From Actinopolymorpha alba DSM 45243 (GTDB lineage: Bacteria; Actinomycetota; Actinomycetes; Propionibacteriales; Actinopolymorphaceae), in contig NZ_KB892795.1 of the NCBI RefSeq assembly GCF_000373925.1, forward strand, positions 1 to 40,233: a DNA stretch of 40,233 bases. The letters run 5' to 3'. The translations under genes and the position numbers were made by a program. Shown here piece after piece: positions 29,182 through 37,385 of this stretch (its first letter is position 1; each line of letters opens with the position of its first letter). Under the pieces are notes generated by a model. It ran no database searches. It was given only the letters and a program-made list of their open reading frames with translations, and was not told the origin of the DNA.

Positions 29182-30742
29182 CCGCACTCCAGCCGCCGAC
29201 GTCCCCCGCCTTGGCCGCCGCGGCCTCATCTGGCTCGTCGTCTACGCGATCGGGCTCGGAGCCTCCCATTTCTTCGTCATCGCGCCGTCGTTCGCCTACC
29301 TCGGCTTCGAGAAGATCCCACCCAACCCGCTCGTCGCGATCCTCATGGTGCCGACGTACCTCCTCTGTGCTCGGCGGCTGCCGGCATCGTGGGAGCGCCC
29401 GTCGGCGATCGTCTACTGGATGCTCTTCCTGGTCGTCGTCGCACCGATCCACGTCCTGCCGGTGTTCACGACCGACCTGTCCACGCCGGTGTGGCTCATG
29501 GTGGGCTCGGTGGCCGCGGCGTTCTGGCTCCTCGGGGCGATCTACTCCTGGCAGCTTCCCGACATCCGGAGGGTCGCCCTCGCACCGAAGGTGTACTGGC
29601 CGGTCTACGGCCTGCTCTGGCTCGCCCTGATCGGCGTCGTCGTCTCCTACTACGGCCTGCAGTTCCGCCTGGTGTCGCTCTCGGAGATCTACGAGATCCG
29701 CGACACCTACCGCGACTCCTTCGAGCAGGTGCCGCGGGTGTCGAGGTACGCCATCACCTGGCTGGGCAACGTCATCGCCCCGATCGCGATCGCGCGCGGA
29801 CTGATGTCCAGGCGCTGGGGCTGGGCCATCCTCGGGGTCGCCACCGAGCTGTTCCTCGTCTCGATCACCGGCTTCAAGCAGATGCTGTTCTCGTCCGTCT
29901 TCGTGGCCGGCGTGGTGATCCTGGTCAAGACGACCGACCTGCGGCGGATCGGCTACCGCGTCGCGGCGCTGGTGGGCGCGGGCGTCATCGGGATCACGGC
30001 GTACGACTTCTTCACCGGCGGCTGGAGCATCTCGTCCATCGTCGTCCGCCGGATGGTGCTGACCAGCGCGGTCAACACGAAGTACCACTTCGAGTTCTTC
30101 ATGGCGAATCCGAAGGCCTACCTCGGCTACGGCCTGCTGAGCCGGTGGGTGGACTATCCGTACGACCTGTCCCCGGCGTTCCTCATCGGGCAGGTCTACT
30201 ACGGCAACCCGGGCACCAGCGCCAACGCCAACATCTGGGCGGACGCCTACGCCAACTTCGGGCTGCTCGGGGTCTTCGGCTTCACCGCGATCCTGGGCGT
30301 GGTGCTGATCTTCATCGACAGCGTCGCGAGGGACGTGCCGAGGGGCCTCGGTATCGCGGCGCTGGCCCAGTCGGCGTTCAGTCTCTCCAACACGGCGATG
30401 TTGACGGTCTTCCTCACCCACGGCATGCTGCTCGCCGTCTTCCTCGTCTACTTCATGCCATCGGACTCCCCGGTGACCCGGCCACCGCCGCGTTGGCGCC
30501 GGGCGCGCCAGAGCAGCGCCGACCCGCCCGGTGGCCTCGAAAACCCCGGTGGCCCTGAAAACCTCGGTGGCCCCGAGAACCCCGGCACCCCGGGGGGAGC
30601 GCACGCGAACGGCCAGGTGCCTGGCGACGGGGGTTCGGCCAGCACCGCGAGCGCCGCGACGAACGGAACCTCAGCCGGACCGGCGGCAACGGAGCCCCGG
30701 CCGACACCTCAAGGAAACCCAGGAAGCGAACGACACCCATGA
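29174..30742 (+). CDS. Wzy-like polysaccharide polymerase
   Basis: This 522-residue protein has about 11 predicted membrane helices, beginning LIWLVVYAIGLGASHFFVIA. A large outside loop follows the sixth (about IYEIRDTYRDSFEQVPRVSRYAITWL), and another loop contains LLSRWVDYPYDLSPAF and NANIWADAYANFG. This layout and the low sequence conservation suit Wzy/O-antigen polymerases; no stronger signature is seen, so the call rests mainly on context between Wzx and glycosyltransferases. The GTG at 29174 overlaps the flippase gene end; upstream sequence in this frame is not protein-like. The last 70 residues are polar, Pro/Gly/Ala-rich and include three tandem GG-x-EN-x units. The stop overlaps the next ATG (ATGA). 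Confidence 0.75.
   Translation: MPDRTPAADVPRLGRRGLIWLVVYAIGLGASHFFVIAPSFAYLGFEKIPPNPLVAILMVPTYLLCARRLPASWERPSAIVYWMLFLVVVAPIHVLPVFTTDLSTPVWLMVGSVAAAFWLLGAIYSWQLPDIRRVALAPKVYWPVYGLLWLALIGVVVSYYGLQFRLVSLSEIYEIRDTYRDSFEQVPRVSRYAITWLGNVIAPIAIARGLMSRRWGWAILGVATELFLVSITGFKQMLFSSVFVAGVVILVKTTDLRRIGYRVAALVGAGVIGITAYDFFTGGWSISSIVVRRMVLTSAVNTKYHFEFFMANPKAYLGYGLLSRWVDYPYDLSPAFLIGQVYYGNPGTSANANIWADAYANFGLLGVFGFTAILGVVLIFIDSVARDVPRGLGIAALAQSAFSLSNTAMLTVFLTHGMLLAVFLVYFMPSDSPVTRPPPRWRRARQSSADPPGGLENPGGPENLGGPENPGTPGGAHANGQVPGDGGSASTASAATNGTSAGPAATEPRPTPQGNPGSERHP
30530..30583 (+). repeat. Three tandem 18-base units in the polymerase gene tail
   Basis: GGTGGCCTCGAAAACCCC and two variants encode GGLENP, GGPENL and GGPENP. 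They lie in the disordered C-terminal tail, where copy-number change would be tolerated. Confidence 0.8.
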
Positions 30743-32004
30743 CCCAGGGTCGTAGCCGACACGTTCTCGTTCTCAACCACTTCGCCCTGCCCCGGTCCGA
30801 AGGCGGCGGCACCCGGCACGTCGAGTTGTTCAGCCGGTTGTCCCGCTGGACGCATCTCATCGTGGCGGGCAACCGCAACAACGGCACCCTCCAGAAGTTC
30901 GTCAGCAACTCGCCGGACTTCGTGACGGTCCCCGTGCCGGCCTACTCCTCCAACGGCATCGGGCGGGTGCTGAACTGGGGGATGTACGTCGCCGGTGCTC
31001 TGGCGGTCGGCCTGACCGCGCGGTGGCGGCGGGTCGCGGACACTCGGCCGCGCAAGGTCGACGTCGTCTACGCGTCCTCTCCGCATCTGCTGACGCCGCT
31101 TGCCGGTTGGCTGCTGGCGAAGGTGCATCGCGCTCCGCTGGTCCTGGAGATCCGTGACCTGTGGCCGCGGTCGATGGTGGAGTTGGGCTACCTGGCCGAG
31201 GGCTCCCGGATGCACCGGATACTGGTCCGGCTCGAAGGGTTCTTCTACCGCTCGGCCAAGCGGATCGTCGCGGTGGCCGATGGCTGGCAGCCGCACTTCT
31301 CGTCGTTCGGTGTGCCCCCCGAGAAGGTCGTCCTGGTGAGCAACGGCGCCGAGCCGGCCGACTTCACCCCGACCCTGACTCGCGACAAGGCCCGGGCGCA
31401 CCTGGGCGTCGACGGGTTCGTCGCGGTCTACGCCGGCACGCACGGACCCGCCAACGGCCTCGACCTGATCCTCGACATCGCCCAGGACCTCACCGACTGC
31501 ACGTTCCTCCTCGTCGGCAGTGGTCTTGACAAGGAGCGCCTCGTCGAGCGGGCCCGCCAGGAGCGGATCGACAACGTACGCTTCCTCGAGCCGGTGCCCA
31601 AGGCGGAGCTCGGCGACCTGCTCGTCGCCTGTGACGTCGGGCTGCACACCCTCGCGCAGGCCGAGCTGTTCAAGCAGGCGCTGAGCCCCAACAAGCTGTA
31701 CGACTACATGGCGGCTGGGCTTCCGGTCATCACCAACGTCGGTGGTGACCTGGAGATGCGGCTGGCCGAGGCCGGTTGTGGCGTTCAGGGGTCGCCGCGG
31801 GAGGGCATGTCCGCTCGGCAGAGTCTCGCCGACGCGGTCCGTACAATCCGTGACCGATCCGTGGACGAGCGGCAGACGATGGGGCGTCGCGCTCGCGATT
31901 ATGTGGAACGCCACGCCTCGCGGACGGCGATGGCCGCACGGCTCGAGAAGGTCCTGGACGACGTCGTTGCCGGTGATGCGCCAGTACCCTCCAACCATCG
32001 TTGA
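30739..32004 (+). CDS. GT4-family glycosyltransferase (WcaI/WbuB-like)
   Basis: This 421-residue GT-B enzyme has the start VLVLNHFALPRSEGGGTRHV, then the block DVVYASSPHLLTPLAGWLLA, LVLEIRDLWPRSMVELGYL, RIVAVADGWQP and VSNGAEPADFTP. The C-domain has YAGTHGPANGLDLILDIA and KQALSPNKLYDYMAAGLPVI. The EIRDLWP motif is typical of the WbuB/WcaI branch that transfers N-acetylated amino sugars such as FucNAc in surface polymers. It probably adds a sugar to the lipid-linked unit in the cytosol. ATG overlaps the polymerase stop. Translation ends just before two tandem copies of the dispersed repeat. Confidence 0.9.
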   Translation: MTQGRSRHVLVLNHFALPRSEGGGTRHVELFSRLSRWTHLIVAGNRNNGTLQKFVSNSPDFVTVPVPAYSSNGIGRVLNWGMYVAGALAVGLTARWRRVADTRPRKVDVVYASSPHLLTPLAGWLLAKVHRAPLVLEIRDLWPRSMVELGYLAEGSRMHRILVRLEGFFYRSAKRIVAVADGWQPHFSSFGVPPEKVVLVSNGAEPADFTPTLTRDKARAHLGVDGFVAVYAGTHGPANGLDLILDIAQDLTDCTFLLVGSGLDKERLVERARQERIDNVRFLEPVPKAELGDLLVACDVGLHTLAQAELFKQALSPNKLYDYMAAGLPVITNVGGDLEMRLAEAGCGVQGSPREGMSARQSLADAVRTIRDRSVDERQTMGRRARDYVERHASRTAMAARLEKVLDDVVAGDAPVPSNHR

Positions 32005-32015
32005 AGGATCTGCGA

Positions 32016-32117
32016 GGTGGGGGTGGGCCCAGGCGGGCGAAGCCCGCGTGGGGCCGGAGACTGCACAGTGGGGGTGGGCCCAGGCGGGCGAAGCCCGCGT
32101 GGGCCGGGACCACACAG
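32016..32117 (+). repeat. Two tandem copies of the dispersed GC-rich repeat
   Basis: Copies at 32016-32067 and 32068-32117 share GTGGGGGTGGGCCCAGGCGG, then GCGAAGCCCGCGTGGG and a CACA end. They fill the only sizeable gap (142 bases) inside the polysaccharide operon and could fold into two strong stems between the glycosyltransferase and the lipoprotein genes. Confidence 0.85.
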
Positions 32118-32146
32118 CACCGGTCGGGAGGGGAGCTGCACAACTG

Positions 32147-34330
32147 GTGGGTGCGAGTGAGGCGAGGTCGACAGAGCGACCCCGTGTAGACCGGCGTGCG
32201 TGGGTTGGCCGGGCTGAGGCCGGCGCTCGCGCGGTGGTCGCGGGCGGCTGTGTTCTCCTCCTGCTGACGCTCGCGTCCTGCGCGGATGCCTCCCGGATCC
32301 AGCAGAGCTTCGAGCCGTCCCCGGTGAGCGGTCCCTCGTCGCGCCAGACGGTGGCTCCGCGGCCCACCATCACGCCGTCCGCGCCACCGATCCAGCCGAT
32401 CAACGCCGGATTCGAGCAGAGTTTGTCGGGGTCCTGCCCGAAGCAGTGGACCTGCACCGCCAGCGGCGGGACCCGGGCCCTGCTCAGCACCACCATGAAG
32501 CACGAGGGCCGGCAGTCGCTCCAGATCAACGTCGGCAGGGGCCGCTACACCATGCGCAGCGGCGCGGTGCCGGCGCTCCCGCAACGCACCTACAGCGCGG
32601 CGGTGTGGCGGCGTTCGTCCACCGGACGTCCGTCCGGCGGCGAGTCCGTACGCCTGCTCTTCTACGACGCCAAGCGCAGGCTCGTCGGATCGGGTAGTGA
32701 CCGCGGTGGGACGCCCAAGCCATGGACCTGGGAGGGCGTCGCCGTGAAGGCGGACGCGCCGGCCGGAACGGCGTACGTCGAGGTGGAGGTGTCGGTCGAC
32801 GGACCCGACCGGACCGTCTGGCTGGACGGCCTGAAGATGCGGCACAGTCCGATCCTCGAGGTGTGGGGCGGCACCGGCGTACGCCGTGGTGACAAGAGCG
32901 ACATCATGACCCTGCAGGTCACCACGCCCACGCCGGGTGGCGTCCACATCGGCACCATCAACGCCTTCGGCCAGCACCTGAGCGTGGCGGGACCGAACGT
33001 CATCGACAGCGACCAGAAGGGCCGGCTGACCTACACCGTCGCGGGCTCGGCCGGCTATGACCCCAAGACCAGGACTGTCCTGGTGCGGCCCGGTGGTTCG
33101 GCGACCATCCACGTCAAGGGCGGAAGGTTCACACCGACGCCTGGCACGGGATTCCCGCTGGCGACGCTGGGGGATCCGGTGGCCCAGTCTGAGTTCTTTG
33201 CCTTCGTCGCGGCCCAGAACTTCAACGAGACTCCCAGCCTGGTCGCCCTACCGAACCGCTCGGCCGTCCAGGAGTCGGTGGACAAGCTGGCGAAGTACCT
33301 CGACGGCCGGATGACCAAGGACGGCGGTTGGGGGATCGCCCATCCGTACTGGCCCGGGGAGATCCGATCTGATCCCCAGGCCATCGCGGTCCTCACCCAG
33401 GGATACCTCAAGCGGGCGCAGGCCTCCTCCGACCGGGTGTATGAGTCGCGGGCCCGGCGGGGGCTGGAGTGGCTGGTCAACAACCAGCGCCGGGACGGTA
33501 GCTTCGGCCTGCCGTGGGGGTTCGGTGCGGGCGACGGTCACTTCAACTACCGCGGCCACTACCCGAAGGGCACCTCCAGCCACCCGGTCGGGGCGCCGCT
33601 CGGTGTGGTCACGGTGGCCGGTGCGAGCACGCTGCTCGAGGGCTTCAAGGTGTACGGCGACGCGCGGTATCTCGCCGCCGCGATCCGGGCGATGGACTAT
33701 CTCCTCCACGGGCGAAACGGCTTCCAGTGGCTCGACGCGAAGCGCACCCGTGGCAGCGTGCCGTACTGCGACCTCGAACCCATCCTCAAGCCGGGCGACC
33801 CACGGATCGCCGCGCACGACGTCGTACCCGCCCTCAAGAACACCTCCGTCGAGGTCTACAACATCGACGGCGCCGTCCTGTCGTTCCTGAAGGCGTTGTA
33901 CGTCGAGACCGGCGACAAGCAGTTGCTCACCTACGGCGACGCGATCGCCACCAACCTGGCCGCCAAGGTGCGGGCCGACGGGTCGATCCCTTACTCGTGG
34001 TACGAGCCAGACCCGCACTCGGCGGGGTACGCCAACATCTCCTACACCGGTCTGCTGGAGTACAGCGAGATGCGGGGCCGCCAGGACTGGGTGGACCGGG
34101 CCGGGCGGGGCTTCAGCTGGATGGCCAACCACGCGAGGTCCGGGCTGGTGCCGACCGACTCCTACGCCTCGGTCTATGGTTTGAACCTCTCCGGCGACGT
34201 CACCAAGTACGTCACTAAGACGTTGGTGAAGCAGGGTCCCGACGGGTCCTTCAGTGACAACGAGGCGACCCGGACCGACGCGGTGTTCTTCGCCATCCTG
34301 TCCAGCCTGCTCCTCGATATGGGAGGTTGA
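32147..34330 (+). CDS. Large surface lipoprotein with carbohydrate-binding and alpha/alpha-barrel domains
   Basis: This 727-residue protein has a lipoprotein signal peptide (RR16-17, core VVAGGCVLLLLTLASC, lipobox Cys45), a Ser/Pro/Thr-rich spacer and a beta-sandwich region (about 88-225: NAGFEQSLSG, HEGRQSLQINVG, WTWEGVAVKADAPAGTAYVE, WLDGLKM) resembling CBM4/9 or CBM-like modules. A further beta part follows. From about 368 to the end comes an all-helical repeat domain with DGGWGIAHPYW, LEWLVNNQRRDGSFGLPW, GFKVYGDARYLAAAIRAMDYLL and TGDKQLLTYGDAIATNLAAK. The helical part looks like alpha/alpha toroids of glucuronyl C5-epimerases, uronate lyases or terpenoid-cyclase-like folds. It may modify or cleave the polymer outside the membrane. 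The GTG start has GGGAGGGGAG upstream; position is somewhat uncertain. AGGAGG-like sequence and the next gene follow at once. Confidence 0.75.
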   Translation: MGASEARSTERPRVDRRAWVGRAEAGARAVVAGGCVLLLLTLASCADASRIQQSFEPSPVSGPSSRQTVAPRPTITPSAPPIQPINAGFEQSLSGSCPKQWTCTASGGTRALLSTTMKHEGRQSLQINVGRGRYTMRSGAVPALPQRTYSAAVWRRSSTGRPSGGESVRLLFYDAKRRLVGSGSDRGGTPKPWTWEGVAVKADAPAGTAYVEVEVSVDGPDRTVWLDGLKMRHSPILEVWGGTGVRRGDKSDIMTLQVTTPTPGGVHIGTINAFGQHLSVAGPNVIDSDQKGRLTYTVAGSAGYDPKTRTVLVRPGGSATIHVKGGRFTPTPGTGFPLATLGDPVAQSEFFAFVAAQNFNETPSLVALPNRSAVQESVDKLAKYLDGRMTKDGGWGIAHPYWPGEIRSDPQAIAVLTQGYLKRAQASSDRVYESRARRGLEWLVNNQRRDGSFGLPWGFGAGDGHFNYRGHYPKGTSSHPVGAPLGVVTVAGASTLLEGFKVYGDARYLAAAIRAMDYLLHGRNGFQWLDAKRTRGSVPYCDLEPILKPGDPRIAAHDVVPALKNTSVEVYNIDGAVLSFLKALYVETGDKQLLTYGDAIATNLAAKVRADGSIPYSWYEPDPHSAGYANISYTGLLEYSEMRGRQDWVDRAGRGFSWMANHARSGLVPTDSYASVYGLNLSGDVTKYVTKTLVKQGPDGSFSDNEATRTDAVFFAILSSLLLDMGG

Positions 34331-34335
34331 CCGCC

Positions 34336-35580
34336 ATGCCCGTGCCCGCGTCGACCCGGACCGCCGAACTCGCCGTCACCGGTGGCGATCCCGTACGCAC
34401 CACGCCGTTCGCGCCGTGGCCGTTCTTCGCCGACGACGAGATCGCCGCGGTGGTCGAGGTTCTGCGTTCAGGGCGGGTCAACTACTGGACCGGCGACGAG
34501 GGCCGGGTCTTCGAGCGGGAGTACGCCGCGGCCGTGGGGGCCGAGCACGCGGTGGCGGTCGCCAACGGGACCGTGGCGCTCGAGCTCGCGCTCCGGGCGG
34601 CGGGGGTTCAGCCTGGCGACGAGGTGGTCGTCCCGGCCCGCACGTTCGTCGCCACCGCCAGCGCGGCGGTGGCGATCGGTGCGCATCCGGTGGTCGCCGA
34701 CATCGACGCGGAGACGCAGAGCCTCACGGCCGAGACCGTCCGGGCGGTGCTGACGCCGCGGACCCGCGCGATCGTCCCGGTGCACCTGGCCGGCTGGCCG
34801 GCACCGATGGACGAGTTGATGGCACTGGCTGACGAACACTCCCTGGTCGTCGTCGAGGACTGCGCGCAGGCACACGGCGCGGCGCTCGGTGGCCGCCCGA
34901 TCGGCACCTTCGGGCATGTCGCGGCCTGGTCGTTCTGCCAGGACAAGATCCTCACCACGGCCGGTGAGGGCGGCATGGTGACCACGGACGACGAGGCGAT
35001 CTGGCGAGCGGTCTGGGAGCACAAAGACCACGGCAAGAGCTATCAGGCGGTGTACGAACGCGAGCACCCGCCAGGCTTCCGGTGGCTGCACGAGTCGTTC
35101 GGAACGAACGCCCGGATGAGTGAGGTGCAGGCGGCCCTCGGTCGCCGTGCGCTCGCGAAGTTGCCGGCCTGGTCCGAACGCCGCCGCCGGTTCGCCGCCG
35201 CGCTGGACGCGGGGCTCGCGGGTGTGCCCGGGCTGCGGCTGACGGTCCCGCCGGACGGCGTACGACACGCCTACTACAAGTACTACCTCTTCGTCCGGCC
35301 CGAGGAACTCGCACCCGGTTGGACCCGCGACCGGATCATGACCGCGGTCGAGGCCGAGGGCGTGCCGTGCTTCCAGGGTGCGTGCGCGGAGATCTACCGC
35401 GAGAAGGCGTTCGACGCCGAGGGCCGGCCGCCCGCGCCGCTGCCGGTCGCCCGCGAGTTGGGGGAGACGTCGCTGATGCTGCTGGTCCACCCGACCCTGG
35501 ACGACCGCGACATCGATGACACGGTCGAGGCGCTCCGTAAGGTCATGGCGGCCGCGACCGGGGCAACGAGCCGGTCATAA
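34336..35580 (+). CDS. DegT/DnrJ/EryC1-type sugar aminotransferase (first)
   Basis: This 414-residue PLP enzyme has VNYWTGDEGRVFEREYAAAV, ANGTVALELALRAAGVQPGD, the PAHT-like PARTFVATASA segment, VHLAGWPAPMDELMALA, VVEDCAQAHGAALGG, and the PLP Lys204 in SFCQDKILTTAGEGGMV. FGTNARMSEVQAALG and YYKYYLFV follow. It transfers an amino group, usually from glutamate, to a keto-sugar nucleotide. It could act on the 4-keto product of the dehydratase at 24679. The ATG at 34336 is preferred over a TTG at 34327 because GGGAGG at 34320-34325 is then at normal distance. It directly follows the lipoprotein gene. Confidence 0.88.
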   Translation: MPVPASTRTAELAVTGGDPVRTTPFAPWPFFADDEIAAVVEVLRSGRVNYWTGDEGRVFEREYAAAVGAEHAVAVANGTVALELALRAAGVQPGDEVVVPARTFVATASAAVAIGAHPVVADIDAETQSLTAETVRAVLTPRTRAIVPVHLAGWPAPMDELMALADEHSLVVVEDCAQAHGAALGGRPIGTFGHVAAWSFCQDKILTTAGEGGMVTTDDEAIWRAVWEHKDHGKSYQAVYEREHPPGFRWLHESFGTNARMSEVQAALGRRALAKLPAWSERRRRFAAALDAGLAGVPGLRLTVPPDGVRHAYYKYYLFVRPEELAPGWTRDRIMTAVEAEGVPCFQGACAEIYREKAFDAEGRPPAPLPVARELGETSLMLLVHPTLDDRDIDDTVEALRKVMAAATGATSRS

Positions 35581-35604
35581 CGGACTTCGTTACGCTGACC
35601 GGTC

Positions 35605-36303
35605 ATGACCCCTGGCTTCGCCCCTGCGACCGAGCACTTCGTCGCGGCCAGCGCCGATGTCGACGAGCGTGCCGTGATCGGCGCGGGCTCGGCCATCTGG
35701 CATCTCGCCCAGGTCCGAGAGGGTGCCGTACTCGGGCCCGACTGCATCGTCGGCCGTGGTGCCTACGTGGGTTCGGGCGTCCGTGTCGGGGCCCGCGTCA
35801 AGATCCAGAACTACGCGCTCGTCTACGAGCCGGCGGTCCTGGAGGACGGCGTCTTCGTCGGGCCGGCCGTGGTGCTGACCAACGACCAGTACCCCCGGTC
35901 GGTCGACCCGTCCGGCGCGCTGAAGCGTTCCGATGACTGGGACGCGGTGGGCGTGACGGTGCGCGAGGGTGCGTCGTTGGGTGCCCGGGCGGTGTGTGTC
36001 GCTCCGGTGACGATCGGCCGCTGGGCGATGGTCGCGGCTGGTGCTGTCGTCACCCGGGACGTGCCCGACTTCGCGCTGGTGGCGGGGGTTCCGGCGAAGC
36101 GGGTCGGGTGGGTCGGGCGGGCCGGCGTACGCCTGGAGGCCGACGGTGACGGGCCTGACCGATGGCGTTGCCCGCAGACCGGTGAGGTCTATGTCGAAGC
36201 CGAGGGAATCCTCCGCGAGGGCCGGAACAACGCGGTGGGGGTGGGCCCAACGGGCGAAGCCCGAGGGGGCCGGAACAACACAGTCGAGAGCGAGACGAGA
36301 TGA
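35605..36303 (+). CDS. Left-handed beta-helix sugar N-acetyltransferase (WbpD/WlbB-like) with repeat-derived tail
   Basis: This 232-residue hexapeptide-repeat enzyme has isoleucine-patch turns (AVIGAGSAIWHLAQVREGAV, VGRGAYVGSGVRVGARVKIQ), the loop VLTNDQYPRSVDPSG, VREGASLGARAVCVAPVTIG, and the cap AMVAAGAVVTRDVPDFALVA, GVPAKRVGWV. The NxxYPR segment and IWH are those of WbpD/WlbB, which acetylate the 3-amino group of UDP-GlcNAc3NA with acetyl-CoA. The C-terminal 25 residues or so (from GRNNAVGVGPTGEARGG on) are encoded by the dispersed repeat at 36219-36283 and are not expected in the family. The original protein probably ended shortly after YVEAEGIL. The TGA overlaps the next ATG (ATGA), so coupling is retained. 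Confidence 0.88.
   Translation: MTPGFAPATEHFVAASADVDERAVIGAGSAIWHLAQVREGAVLGPDCIVGRGAYVGSGVRVGARVKIQNYALVYEPAVLEDGVFVGPAVVLTNDQYPRSVDPSGALKRSDDWDAVGVTVREGASLGARAVCVAPVTIGRWAMVAAGAVVTRDVPDFALVAGVPAKRVGWVGRAGVRLEADGDGPDRWRCPQTGEVYVEAEGILREGRNNAVGVGPTGEARGGRNNTVESETR
36219..36283 (+). repeat. Dispersed GC-rich repeat forming the end of a coding region
   Basis: A partial right flank (GGGCCGGAACAACG, 36219-36232) is followed by a full copy from 36234 (GGTGGGGGTGGGCCCAACGG, then GCGAAGCCCGAGGGGGCCGG and AACAACACAG). The arrangement, tail of one copy then a whole copy, mirrors the tandem at 32016-32117. Confidence 0.8.
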
Positions 36304-37385
36304 GTGCGGGGACCATTCCGGCGGCCAAGCCCCTGATCGGTGACGAGGAACGCGCGGCTGTTGATCGCGTTCTCCGGAGCGGCATGGTGGTGCAGGGGCC
36401 GGAGGTCGCGGCGTTCGAGGCGGAGTTCGCCGAACTGGTCGGCGGCAACATCTGCGTCGCGGTCAACTCCGGCACCAGCGCCCTCCACATGGGGCTGGTG
36501 GCGGCCGGTGTCAGGCCAGGCGACGAGGTCATCGTCCCGTCGTTCACCTTCGCAGCGACTGCCAACTCCGTGGCGCTCGCGGGCGCGACCCCGGTGTTCG
36601 CCGACATCGAGCCGGACTACTTCTGCCTGGATCCCGCCGCGGTCGAGGCTGCCGTGACGCCGCGCACGGTCGGCATCATGCCCGTGCACCTGTACGGTCA
36701 CCCGGCCAACCAGACGGCCCTGGAGGAGATCGCCGCGAAGCACGGGCTCGCGATCTTCGAGGACGCCTGTCAAGCGCACCTCGCGTCGTGGCAGGGGCGG
36801 CCGGTCGGGTCGTTCGGCGCCATCGCCGCGTTCAGTTTCTATCCCACCAAGAACATGACGACCGGTGAAGGTGGCATGGTCGTTTGCGCCGACGAGGACG
36901 TCGCCCGCAAGGTGCGGTTGCTGCGTAACCAGGGCATGGAACGCCGCTACGAGAACGAGCTGGTCGGCTTCAACACCCGGATGACCGACATCGCCGCCGC
37001 GATCGGACGGGTGCAGCTGACGAAGGTTCGCGGATGGACCGAGCAGCGGCAGCGCAACGCCGCCTATCTCGACGCGCACCTGTCGGGGCTGGCTGGCATC
37101 ACCACGCCGAAGGTCGCCGACGAGGCGACGCACGTCTACCACCAGTACACCCTCCGGTCCGACGACCGTGACGGCCTGCAGAGCAAGCTGACTGACGCAG
37201 GGGTGGGCACCGGCGTCTACTACCCGATCCCCAACCACCAGCTCCCGTCGTTCGGTCTCGACCTCGACCTGCCCGAGACCGCGCGGGCCTGCCGGGAGGC
37301 GATCTCCTTGCCCGTCCACCCGGCGCTGACGGAGTCTGATCTCGAACACGTGGTCGCGGCTGTGGCGAAGGCGGTGGAAGCATGA
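36300..37385 (+). CDS. DegT/DnrJ/EryC1-type sugar aminotransferase (WbpE/WlbC-like)
   Basis: This 361-residue PLP enzyme has AAKPLIGDEERAAVDRVLRS at the start, VVQGPEVAAFEAEFA, VNSGTSALHMGLVAAGVRPG, VPSFTFAATANSVALAGA, VHLYGHPAN, IFEDACQAHLASWQG, and the PLP Lys184 in FSFYPTKNMTTGEGGMV. GFNTRMTDIAAAIGRVQL and YHQYTLR follow. It matches the branch containing WbpE/WlbC, which aminates the 3-keto group of UDP-3-keto-GlcNAcA with glutamate as donor. Its position between an acetyltransferase of WbpD type and an oxidoreductase of WbpB type supports that role. The ATG overlaps the preceding stop, and the TGA overlaps the next ATG. Confidence 0.9.
   Translation: MSAGTIPAAKPLIGDEERAAVDRVLRSGMVVQGPEVAAFEAEFAELVGGNICVAVNSGTSALHMGLVAAGVRPGDEVIVPSFTFAATANSVALAGATPVFADIEPDYFCLDPAAVEAAVTPRTVGIMPVHLYGHPANQTALEEIAAKHGLAIFEDACQAHLASWQGRPVGSFGAIAAFSFYPTKNMTTGEGGMVVCADEDVARKVRLLRNQGMERRYENELVGFNTRMTDIAAAIGRVQLTKVRGWTEQRQRNAAYLDAHLSGLAGITTPKVADEATHVYHQYTLRSDDRDGLQSKLTDAGVGTGVYYPIPNHQLPSFGLDLDLPETARACREAISLPVHPALTESDLEHVVAAVAKAVEA

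Noticed and set aside
31742-32146. N-terminal extension of the lipoprotein frame through the tandem repeats
   Set aside because: It would overlap the upstream glycosyltransferase by 260 bases and place the signal peptide deep inside the protein. The GTG at 32147 gives a normal lipoprotein signal.
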